A stretch of DNA of 7,230 nucleotides from positions 1 through 7,230 of the forward strand of contig USSI01000068.1 of the NCBI GenBank assembly GCA_900557315.1, given 5' to 3'. The first letter of the stretch is position 1; every line of letters starts with the position of its first letter. This document shows positions 1 through 5,680 of this stretch, piece after piece. The translations under genes were made by a program, and so were the position numbers. The stretch comes from an uncultured Butyricicoccus sp. Its GTDB lineage: Bacteria; Bacillota; Clostridia; Oscillospirales; Butyricicoccaceae. Below the pieces are notes generated by a model. That model was not told the DNA's origin, ran no database searches, and worked only from the letters and a program-made list of their open reading frames with translations.

Positions 1-28
1 AAATGGTCGCGGCAACCGTCCTGAAGAA

Positions 29-123
29 GTTTCAAGTCATTCCCCCGTGGGGGCACCACGCCATTTCTGGCTTATACCCATAATCATTTCGTGTTTCAAG
101 TCTTGTCCCCGCAAGGGGGACGC
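29..123 (-). repeat. Two hairpin-bearing direct repeats, 64-bp period (CRISPR-like, degenerate)
   Basis: GTTTCAAGTC occurs at 29-38 and again at 93-102, exactly 64 bp apart. Each copy is followed after a few bases by a C-run/G-run hairpin: CCCCC-GT-GGGGG at 42-53 and GTCCCC-GCAAG-GGGGAC at 105-121. Read on the minus strand, each approximately 31-nt unit is a short lead, a hairpin, then GACTTGAAAC. That is the architecture of type I-C CRISPR repeats, which end in TTGAAAC or TTGAAAT. The 33 bp between units (60-92) is only about 39% GC in a much richer neighbourhood, as a foreign spacer might be. Against CRISPR, the units match at only about 21 of 31 positions and only two are visible. They may be the decayed edge of an array outside the window, or simply dispersed hairpin repeats. 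Confidence 0.4.
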
Positions 124-255
124 TCCGGCCGGGTGCAGTACACCCCGCGGGGTGGCTGATCCCCTTCTTGTTGCTTCCGGCAGATGGGTGGCAGCCGGAA
201 CGTGGGACTTCCCTTTGCGCGCAAAGCGCGCCCTGAAGGAAGGGGTAGTGATTCG

Positions 256-292
256 CAAGAGGCAGGGGGAACCTGGGTTCCCCCTCCTCTTG
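256..292. repeat. Strong perfect hairpin (inverted repeat)
   Basis: CAAGAGG at 256-262 pairs with CCTCTTG at 286-292. After one bulged base the stem continues with A-T and then GGGGGAACC paired to GGTTCCCCC, around a TG centre. This gives about 17 base pairs with almost no loop. No U-tract follows on either strand, so it is not a standard intrinsic terminator. It lies about 120 bp past the end of the minus-strand operon and could act as a 3'-end stabilising or processing structure. It could equally be part of a mobile miniature repeat. Confidence 0.6.
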
Positions 293-410
293 TGCGCGAG
301 GCGGCCGCGCAGGCCGCAACGGTTTCCCCGCTTTGTCAAAACGGATATCGGAACCCCGCCGCGCGCCCCTACAGGGTGGGACCGGCCCTTCTTACTGTTT
401 CCAGCGGCAA

Positions 411-1160
411 TCACGCCCACCGGCCGGTGAGCATCAGCCCTAAAATCGAGCAGTACTCCCGGCACCGCACCGCCACCCACTGCCCCGGATAGGGCGTCGG
501 CGCAGGGATGCCGCAGGCGTCCAGCCCGCCGCGCTCCATGAGCACGCGGGCGCGCGCAAGATGGTAGTCGCTCGTCACGACCGCTGTCCGATGCCCGTCG
601 CCGATCAGCGCACGGGCGTTTTCGATATTCTGTATCGTGTTGCTGGACGCATCCTCCAGCAGCAGGCGGGCGCTGTCCATGCCTTTGGCAACCATGTAAT
701 CATACATCGCCTCCGCCTCAGGACACGGTTCGTTGCTGCCCTGCCCGCCGCACAGGATCGCGGTGATGTCCGGGTGTTCCTGCATGAAGTCATAGGCAGT
801 ATCCAGCCGCGCGGCAAGCGCCGCGGAGGGCTGGCCGTCCGGGTTGACCCGCGCGCCGAGCACCAGCAGGTATTCCGCATCCGCGGCCTCCGGGTCGGGC
901 TGCATCCCCTGCATAATGATGCCCTGAATCGCGATAAACGACACAAGGAACAGCCCGAACAGCACGCGCCCCACGACAGCCAGCACGCGGAATGCCCTGT
1001 GTTTGTCCCGCAGGCGCAGCATCAGCCACTCGCCCGCGCATCCTATGGCGAGCGCGAGGAAGAATATGCCGCCGAACCGTGACGGCGCCCACGGCAGCTG
1101 GATTACCCCGCCGGCCGCGAGTACCGCCGCCAGCGCCAGCCATATCCTGCGTTCGATCAT
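411..1160 (-). CDS. DUF218 (YdcF/SanA/ElyC-type) membrane-anchored protein
   Basis: This 249-residue protein has an N-terminal membrane part and a C-terminal DUF218 domain. Three hydrophobic segments are visible at about residues 6-23, 29-48 and 59-82. The domain begins with the strand YLLVLGARV (about 97-105). It continues with CGGQG and EAEAM (137-152), an E169...SSNT..N block (172-178), and VVTSDYHLARA (194-204). This GGQG / E..sxNT..N / T..YH..RA series is the hallmark of the family. Characterised relatives (SanA, ElyC) affect envelope integrity, but the biochemical activity of the domain is unsettled, so the function is only broadly envelope-related. The start codon overlaps the ABC-F stop (ATGA, 1157-1160), which implies translational coupling. 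The extra N-terminal segments make it longer than single-helix SanA-type proteins. Confidence 0.88.
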   Translation of the reverse strand: MIERRIWLALAAVLAAGGVIQLPWAPSRFGGIFFLALAIGCAGEWLMLRLRDKHRAFRVLAVVGRVLFGLFLVSFIAIQGIIMQGMQPDPEAADAEYLLVLGARVNPDGQPSAALAARLDTAYDFMQEHPDITAILCGGQGSNEPCPEAEAMYDYMVAKGMDSARLLLEDASSNTIQNIENARALIGDGHRTAVVTSDYHLARARVLMERGGLDACGIPAPTPYPGQWVAVRCREYCSILGLMLTGRWA

Positions 1161-3082
1161 TGCATTTCCTCCAGTTCAGCAGCGACGGCTTCCCACTCGT
1201 CCATCTTGGCGGCAAGGGATTCGTCGCACTGCTCCTTTTCGGCCATCAGCTCGAGCAGGCGCGCCGAATCCGAGGACGCGTCGATCATCTGCTGTTCGAG
1301 ATCGGCCGACTGCTGCTCAAGCTGGGAAATCTCCCGCTCGAGCGTGTTCAGCTGCTTCTGCAGGTTTTTGGTGCCGCCCGTGCGCTTGGGCTTTTCCGGC
1401 GGGCGGGGAACGTCGTCCAGTGTCGGGACATCGGGCTTTTTGCGCTTCGGCTGGGGCGCCGGGGCCGGATTTTCCGGCACTTCGCCTTTTTCACGATATT
1501 TTAAAAAGTCGGAATATGAGCCGATGAAGTCGGTCAGACGCCCGTTTTCCAGATACAGCACGCGGGTCGCAAACCGCTCGACAAAATACCGGTCGTGCGA
1601 GACGAACAGCAGCGTGCCGTCAAACGCCTCGACCGCCTCCTCGATCCACTCGCGGCTGGCGAGGTCGAGATGGTTGGTCGGCTCGTCCAGAATGAGGAAG
1701 TTCAGCGGGTCGTACATCAGCTCGCACAGGCGCAGGCGGCTCTTTTCGCCGCCCGAGAGCATCTCCACGGTTTTCATCTGCTGCTCGCCCGTGAACTGGA
1801 ACGAGCCCAGCCGGTTACGCGCCACCTGCATGGACACGTTTTTGTCGTAGATCAGCGTGTCGATCAGGTTGCGGTGCGGGTTGGCAAAGTGCACCTGCTG
1901 CGGGAGATACGCAGGCTTCAGCCCCACGCCCTTGCGGATGGCGCCTGTATCCGGCTCTTCCTCACCGAGCAGGATTTTGAGCAGCGTCGTCTTGCCCGCG
2001 CCGTTCGCGCCGAGCAGCGCGACCTTTTCGCGGTTGCGGATGTTAAAGCTGATATCGTGTAATATTTCACGGCCGTCATAACTCTTTGTAATATCCCGGA
2101 CCTTTAACACCTCTTCGGTCTCATAGTTCGGGTCGCCAAAGGTGACGGTCATCTTTTTGTCCTTTTTCGGGCGGTCTGTGACCGTCATGCGCGCGATGCG
2201 CTTTTCGATCGAGGCCGCGCGTTTGGCCAGATGCTCGGTGCCGTGCTCGTGCATGATGCGCGCGACCGCCTCGAGCCGCTTCTTTTCGGCCAGTTCGTGC
2301 TCGTGGTGTTTGAGCTGTTCCTCGCGCCGGCGCTCACGCTCGACCGCATAGTAAGAATAGTTGCCGTTGTAGAAATCGCAGGTGCAGTCGTGGATTTCGA
2401 TCACACGGTCGCAGCACTGGTCGATGAACCAGCGGTCATGGGAAATAATCATGACCGTGCCGCGGTAGGCCTCGAGGTAATTGCCCAGCCAGTCCACCGC
2501 GTCCATGTCCAGGTGGTTGGTCGGCTCGTCGAGCAGCAGGATATCGGTCTGCTCGAGGATGATGCGCGCCAGGTTGATACGCGTCTTTTCGCCGCCGGAC
2601 AGCAGTTCAAACCGCTGTGCGCGCATTGCCTGGGGAATTTCCAGGCCGTTGCACACGCGGTCGATCTCGAAATCGCGGTTGTAGCCGCCGAGGATTTCCA
2701 GCCGGGTTTCCAGCTGGGCGTAACGTTTGAGCAGCGAAGCGTCGTCCGGCTTGCGCGTCATCTCGTCGGTGAGCGCGTCCATGGCGGCGGCAATCTCGTC
2801 CGACTCCTGAAACGCCAGCCGCAGCACGTCCTCGACCGTGGCGTCGTCCGGGAAATCCGGCATCTGGTCGATCACGCCCGCGTTTTTGCCCGCGCCGAGC
2901 GAGACGTGCCCGCCGTCATACGGCAGGCGGCCGGTCAGGATGTTGAGCAGGGTGGTTTTGCCCGCGCCGTTTGCGCCTAAAATGGCAACTTTTTCGCCCG
3001 GCTGGATATCAAAGGAGACGTCCTGCAGAATCAGGCGGTCGCCATAGTATTTGGTAAGGTTTTGTACGGAAATGTCAGCCAC
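1157..3082 (-). CDS. ABC-F family ATPase (two ABC domains, C-terminal coiled coil)
   Basis: This soluble 641-residue protein has two ABC domains in tandem and no membrane segment, as in the ribosome-associated ABC-F translation factors. Domain 1 has Walker A GANGAGKTT (36-44), signature LSGGEKTR (161-168), DEPTNHLD (185-192) and SHDRWF (214-219). Domain 2 has Walker A (358-366), LSGGEKSR (442-449), DEPTNHLD (466-473) and SHDRYF. The charged linker, about residues 245-310, is of ordinary length. A Pro/Lys-rich stretch (about 545-580) leads to a Glu/Gln-rich C-terminal coiled coil (about 580-641), as in YdiF/Uup-type members. The start is GTG at 3082, nine bases after AAAGGAG at 3092-3098. ABC-F proteins act at the ribosomal E site; a housekeeping role is more likely than antibiotic protection, since no long resistance-type linker is seen. 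It is first in an operon with the DUF218 gene. Confidence 0.95.
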   Translation of the reverse strand: MADISVQNLTKYYGDRLILQDVSFDIQPGEKVAILGANGAGKTTLLNILTGRLPYDGGHVSLGAGKNAGVIDQMPDFPDDATVEDVLRLAFQESDEIAAAMDALTDEMTRKPDDASLLKRYAQLETRLEILGGYNRDFEIDRVCNGLEIPQAMRAQRFELLSGGEKTRINLARIILEQTDILLLDEPTNHLDMDAVDWLGNYLEAYRGTVMIISHDRWFIDQCCDRVIEIHDCTCDFYNGNYSYYAVERERRREEQLKHHEHELAEKKRLEAVARIMHEHGTEHLAKRAASIEKRIARMTVTDRPKKDKKMTVTFGDPNYETEEVLKVRDITKSYDGREILHDISFNIRNREKVALLGANGAGKTTLLKILLGEEEPDTGAIRKGVGLKPAYLPQQVHFANPHRNLIDTLIYDKNVSMQVARNRLGSFQFTGEQQMKTVEMLSGGEKSRLRLCELMYDPLNFLILDEPTNHLDLASREWIEEAVEAFDGTLLFVSHDRYFVERFATRVLYLENGRLTDFIGSYSDFLKYREKGEVPENPAPAPQPKRKKPDVPTLDDVPRPPEKPKRTGGTKNLQKQLNTLEREISQLEQQSADLEQQMIDASSDSARLLELMAEKEQCDESLAAKMDEWEAVAAELEEMQ

Positions 3083-3091
3083 GTCAGGCGG

Positions 3092-3098
3092 CTCCTTT
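3092..3098 (-). promoter_or_regulatory. Ribosome-binding site fixing the GTG start of the ABC-F gene
   Basis: AAAGGAG on the minus strand lies nine bases before GTG at 3082-3080. No in-frame ATG lies close by, and translation from this GTG begins directly with the conserved first strand of the ABC domain (ADISVQNLTKYYG). Confidence 0.8.
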
Positions 3099-3140
3099 CG
3101 GTATTTTCTGAATCAAAGTTTTGCAATCGGAGTTGTTCGG

Positions 3141-3353
3141 ATACCACAGCAGCAGGCGTTTCCCAAATCTCAGCACAGCCCGATGCGCCGCTGGTGGTAT
3201 CATCTTGAAATCAGCAGTATCATAGCCGCCACGCGGCTTTATGATACCACAGCGGCAAGTGCTTTCCAACCCTCGGCACGGCCCGATGCGCCGCTGGTGG
3301 TATCATCTTGAGATCAGCAGTATAATAGCCGCCACGCGGCTATTATACCACAG
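3141..3353. repeat. Tandem duplication (about 103-bp unit) containing palindromes
   Basis: Unit 1 spans 3141-3243 and unit 2 spans about 3244-3344, each beginning ATACCACAG; a third ATACCACAG starts at 3345 before similarity stops. The best-conserved part is CCCGATGCGCCGCTGGTGG (3179 and 3282) plus GGTATCATCTTGA.ATCAGCAGTAT. Each unit ends in a palindrome around the shared loop CCACG. In unit 2 it is a perfect 12-bp stem, GTATAATAGCCG/CGGCTATTATAC (3320-3331 and 3337-3348). In unit 1 it is GTATCATAGCCG/CGGCT-TT-ATGATAC (3217-3228 and 3234-3247) with a two-base bulge. The first units are about 80% alike by eye. This resembles a duplicated dispersed palindromic element rather than a simple satellite. 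Confidence 0.85.
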
Positions 3354-3370
3354 TTTTCCGCTTTGGGAAA
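3342..3370 (-). promoter_or_regulatory. Candidate extended -10 promoter for the ABC-F operon
   Basis: On the minus strand TATAAT (3347-3342) is preceded by TGG, giving the full TGnTATAAT extended -10 consensus. The hexamer 17 bp upstream, TTTCCC (3370-3365), is a poor -35, which extended -10 promoters tolerate. Transcription would start near 3335 and give a leader of about 250 nt through both repeat units. The -10 lies inside the right arm of the unit 2 palindrome. Unit 1 carries the weaker equivalent TGGTATCAT. Confidence 0.4.
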
Positions 3371-3432
3371 CCCTGTCCCAGCCTTTTCGAGCGTATTTGC
3401 CGCGGTGCAATGCGCTTCCCTCCCCTTTGGGC

Positions 3433-3461
3433 TGGATACAGTCGGCGTTTTGTGGTAAGAT
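3433..3461 (+). promoter_or_regulatory. Candidate coaE promoter
   Basis: TGGATA (3433-3438) and TAAGAT (3456-3461) are separated by 17 bp. The -10 is preceded by TGG (3453-3455), an extended -10 arrangement. Initiation would fall near 3468, giving a leader of about 85 nt before coaE. Both hexamers are imperfect, so this is a prediction only. Confidence 0.4.
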
Positions 3462-3465
3462 AGGG

Positions 3466-3486
3466 TTGCGGCACCTGCTGCCGCAA
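3466..3486 (+). other. Perfect 8-bp hairpin in the coaE leader
   Basis: TTGCGGCA (3466-3473) pairs perfectly with TGCCGCAA (3479-3486) around the loop CCTGC, followed by ATTT. It would sit at the very 5' end of the predicted coaE transcript, where it could stabilise the mRNA. The T-run is too short to call it an attenuator. Confidence 0.45.
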
Positions 3487-3552
3487 ATTTCACGGCACAT
3501 GATCCTCCCCGGGACAATCCTGCGGGAATGCTTTCAGATAGGTTGTGGTAAA

Positions 3553-4149
3553 ATGAAAATCATCGGCCTTACCGGCGGCAGCGGCACGGGCAAAGGCACG
3601 GTTGCCGCACGGATGCGCGAGCTGGGCGCGGGCTGGGTGGACGCGGACGCGGTCTACCGCGGCCTGTGCGCGGAAAACCGCGAAATGCTTGCCGCACTGG
3701 ACGCGGCATTCGGCGGCGTAACCGACGGGAACGGCGCGCTCGACCGCCCCAAACTGGCGCAGATCGTGTTTTCCGACCCGGAAAAGCTCGCCAAACTCAA
3801 TGAGATCACCACCCCGTATATCCGCGCGGCCTCGCTCGCGGCGATGCAGGCGCAGGCGGACCGCCCGATCGTGCTGTACGACGCGCCGACCCTGTTCGAA
3901 GCCGGTGTGGACGGCCTGTGCGAGCAGGTCATCGGCGTGCTCGCGGACACCGAAACCCGTGTGCAGCGCGTCATGGCGCGCGACGGCCTCTCCATCGAGG
4001 CGGCGCGTGCGCGCATCCTCGCCCAGCCGGACGACGGCTTTTACCGCGCGCGGTGCGATTACATCATCGAAAACAACGGCGACCTTGCCGCCCTGTGGCG
4101 GGAAACCGATGCTTTATATACCATTTTGAGCAAAGGAGAGCAAAAATGA
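3553..4149 (+). CDS. coaE: Dephospho-CoA kinase
   Basis: The enzyme phosphorylates the ribose 3'-hydroxyl of dephospho-CoA with ATP, the last step of coenzyme A synthesis, in the cytoplasm. The 198-residue product matches the usual length of about 200. It opens with the CoaE-type P-loop KIIGLTGGSGTGKGT (loop 8-16). Then come VDADAVYR (acidic pair D30/D32), YDAPTLFEAG (109-118, the family D.P.LFE block), a lid-like MARDGLSIEAARARI.AQ segment and CDYIIENNGD near the C terminus. The P-loop reads GGSGTGKGT where most members have GGIGSGKS. ATG at 3553 is chosen because it begins exactly at the conserved first strand. The frame stays open upstream to 3241 but only through repeat DNA. The Shine-Dalgarno is weak (TAGGTTGTGG). 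Its stop overlaps the next start by four bases. Confidence 0.93.
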   Translation: MKIIGLTGGSGTGKGTVAARMRELGAGWVDADAVYRGLCAENREMLAALDAAFGGVTDGNGALDRPKLAQIVFSDPEKLAKLNEITTPYIRAASLAAMQAQADRPIVLYDAPTLFEAGVDGLCEQVIGVLADTETRVQRVMARDGLSIEAARARILAQPDDGFYRARCDYIIENNGDLAALWRETDALYTILSKGEQK

Positions 4150-5540
4150 CTTCTGAACAGCTGTTTTACGACAAGAAAACCGGCTTTGACAAACTGACCG
4201 GCAGCGACAAACGCAATATGCAGGCCTACGCGGAGGACTACAAAAAGTTCCTCGACGAGGCCAAAATCGAACGCGACGCGGTGAAGGAAATGGTGCGTCT
4301 GGCAGAGGAAAAGGGCTTCCGCGCCTGGACGCGCAACGACACCATCAAGGCGGGCGACAAAATCTATCAGGTCAACCGCGACAAGGGCGTTACGCTCGCG
4401 GTCATCGGCAAAAAGCCGCTCGGCGAAGGCGTGCGCCTGACCGCCGCGCACCTGGACGCGCCGCGCGTGGACATCCGCACCGTCCCGCTCTATGAGGACA
4501 GCGGCATGGCGTATTTCAAAACCCACTACTACGGCGGCATCAAAAAGTACCAGTGGACTGCGATCCCGCTCGAACTGCGCGGCGTGGTCTGCGTGTGCCA
4601 CAATGGACAGATGAAAAAGATCGAGGTGCGCATCGGCGACAAGCCGGACGACCCCAAATTCGTCATCACCGACCTGCTCCCCCACCTCGCCTCTGACCAG
4701 ATGGTCAAAAAGGCGACCGAGGTCATCAAGGGCGAGGGCATGAACATTCTGGTCGGCTCGGTGCCGAGCGAGACCGAGGATGAAAAGTGCAGCGAAAAGG
4801 TCAAGCTGGCGGTCATGGAATACCTCAACCGCCAGTACGGCATGACCGAGGCGGATTTCCTGTCCGCCGAGCTGTGCTGCGTACCCGCGTTCAAAGCGTG
4901 CGACATCGGGTTTGACCGCTCGTTTGTCGGCTCGTACGGCCACGACGACCGCGTGTGCTCTTACACCGCGGCGACCGCCCTGCTCGACCTCAAGGCCACG
5001 CCCACGCACACCTGCGTCTGCCTGCTGGTGGACAAGGAGGAGACCGGCTCGGACGGCGTGACCGGCATGCAGTCGCGCGCGTTCGACACCTTCATGGCCG
5101 ACCTGTGCCGCGCGCAGGACGAATTTGTCGAGGAATGCTTTGAGCACTCGGTGTGCCTGTCCGCAGACGTGTGCAACGCCTATGACCCCAATTATCCCGA
5201 GGTATCCGAAAAGCGCAACGACGCACGGGCCAACTGCGGCTTCGCGCTGGTCAAGTACACGGGCGCGCGCGGCAAGTCCGGCACCTCGGACGCCACCGCC
5301 GAACTGATGGCGCGCATCCGCTGCATCTTCGACAAGGCGGACGTGGTCTGGCAGACCGGCCAGCTGGGCAGGGTCGATCAGGGCGGCGGCGGCACGGTCG
5401 CGATGTACCTGGCCAACCGCAACATCGACACCGTGGACGCGGGCGTGCCCGTGCTTTCCATGCACGCGCCGTTCGAACTGATCGCCAAACTCGACCTGTA
5501 TATGGCCTACAAAGGCTTTGGGGCATTTTATAAGGACTAA
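4146..5540 (+). CDS. M18 family zinc aminopeptidase (aminopeptidase 1 type)
   Basis: This 464-residue protein is a cytoplasmic metallo-aminopeptidase of family M18, which removes N-terminal residues from peptides using two metal ions. The expected ligands are visible: H102 in AAHLDAP, bridging D267 in YGHDDR, E298/E299 in DKEETGS, D341 in SADVCNAYDPN and H440 in SMHAPFE. The catalytic domain is split by an insertion, as usual in M18. The blocks THYYGGIKKYQW and DLLPHLA match the clostridial aminopeptidase 1 branch, about 460 residues long. The first ligand motif reads AHLDAP where many M18 enzymes have SHTDSP. The start is ATG at 4146, seven bases after AAAGGAG (4132-4138), overlapping the coaE stop as ATGA. 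A terminator follows immediately. Substrate preference cannot be read from the sequence. Confidence 0.94.
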   Translation: MTSEQLFYDKKTGFDKLTGSDKRNMQAYAEDYKKFLDEAKIERDAVKEMVRLAEEKGFRAWTRNDTIKAGDKIYQVNRDKGVTLAVIGKKPLGEGVRLTAAHLDAPRVDIRTVPLYEDSGMAYFKTHYYGGIKKYQWTAIPLELRGVVCVCHNGQMKKIEVRIGDKPDDPKFVITDLLPHLASDQMVKKATEVIKGEGMNILVGSVPSETEDEKCSEKVKLAVMEYLNRQYGMTEADFLSAELCCVPAFKACDIGFDRSFVGSYGHDDRVCSYTAATALLDLKATPTHTCVCLLVDKEETGSDGVTGMQSRAFDTFMADLCRAQDEFVEECFEHSVCLSADVCNAYDPNYPEVSEKRNDARANCGFALVKYTGARGKSGTSDATAELMARIRCIFDKADVVWQTGQLGRVDQGGGGTVAMYLANRNIDTVDAGVPVLSMHAPFELIAKLDLYMAYKGFGAFYKD

Positions 5541-5543
5541 AAC

Positions 5544-5575
5544 GAAAGGCGCATGAAAATGCGCCTTTCTTACAT
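5544..5575 (+). terminator. Rho-independent terminator of the coaE-aminopeptidase operon
   Basis: GAAAGGCGCAT (5544-5554) pairs perfectly with ATGCGCCTTTC (5559-5569) around a GAAA tetraloop of the GNRA type, followed by TTACATTTT. It starts three bases after the aminopeptidase stop codon. The A-rich left arm and T-rich right arm are typical of an intrinsic terminator. Confidence 0.9.
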
Positions 5576-5599
5576 TTTGGTTACATCTTCCATGAAAGC

Positions 5600-5629
5600 A
5601 TGGCAGGGAAAAACCTTTTATTCTATAAT
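5600..5629 (+). promoter_or_regulatory. Promoter of the SLH-protein gene
   Basis: A perfect TATAAT -10 box lies at 5624-5629 in an AT-rich stretch. ATGGCA (5600-5605) is an acceptable -35 with an 18-bp spacer. Initiation near 5636 gives a 45-nt leader ending in the AAAAGGAGGG ribosome-binding site. It sits just after the preceding terminator, so the SLH gene is its own transcription unit. Confidence 0.65.
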
Positions 5630-5680
5630 TGTAGAGAAACCAGTGGCAAACACCATAAGCAATAAAAGGAGGGCATTGCA

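Larger units (their letters stand above)
1..410. other. Non-coding, hairpin-rich region downstream of the DUF218 gene
   Basis: I find no believable gene here. Open frames exist on both strands, but none has a ribosome-binding site, a recognisable domain or a sensible composition; they encode Arg/Pro/Gly-rich strings that follow the GC-rich hairpins. Besides the 29-123 repeats, the region holds a 14-bp perfect palindrome CACCCCGCGGGGTG (141-154), TTCCGGC/GCCGGAA (175-181 and 194-200), GCGCGC-AAA-GCGCGC (217-231), a very strong hairpin at 256-292, and GCGGCC/GGCCGC (301-306 and 312-317). This looks like a cluster of short intergenic repeat elements, as seen in many GC-rich clostridial genomes. 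That family assignment is an inference from memory. No T-tract follows the hairpins, so none is a clear terminator for the upstream minus-strand operon. Confidence 0.6.
3083..3552. other. Divergent intergenic region between the ABC-F operon and coaE
   Basis: About 470 bp separate the two divergent operons. The part from 3141 to 3353 is filled by a tandem palindromic repeat, described separately. From 3083 to 3140 there is only the ABC-F leader and ribosome-binding site. From 3354 to 3552 there is a GC-rich stretch, a candidate coaE promoter at 3433-3461, and a leader hairpin at 3466-3486. GTTTCCCAAA (3158-3167) and its inverse TTTGGGAAAC (3362-3371) bracket the repeat block as a 10-bp inverted pair. 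I see no protein-coding gene here. Confidence 0.7.

Noticed and set aside
47..430. 127-codon plus-strand frame and overlapping minus-strand frames (37-480, 32-319)
   Set aside because: They read through hairpin repeats, have no ribosome-binding site or domain, overlap the end of the DUF218 gene and give Arg/Pro-rich low-complexity products.
561..1082. 173-codon plus-strand frame (also others at 992-1527) antisense to the DUF218 gene and ABC-F end
   Set aside because: Shadow frames of real genes caused by GC-rich codon bias; composition is His/Arg/Ala-rich with no recognisable motif.
2231..2980. 249-codon plus-strand frame opposite the ABC-F gene
   Set aside because: It lies wholly inside a gene with complete ABC-F motifs on the other strand; its Val/Ala/Asp/His-rich product is typical of an antisense shadow.
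3121..3126. TTGCAA on the minus strand as a -35 box for the ABC-F gene
   Set aside because: No acceptable -10 lies 16-18 bp downstream, and initiation there would leave almost no leader before the ribosome-binding site.
3084..3269. 61-codon minus-strand frame just upstream of the ABC-F gene
   Set aside because: Most of it is the tandem repeat and it has no ribosome-binding site of its own; it would end right at the ABC-F ribosome-binding site.
3241..3552. N-terminal extension of CoaE by 104 codons
   Set aside because: The extension reads through the palindromic repeat and a candidate promoter; CoaE family proteins start at the P-loop strand, as from ATG 3553.
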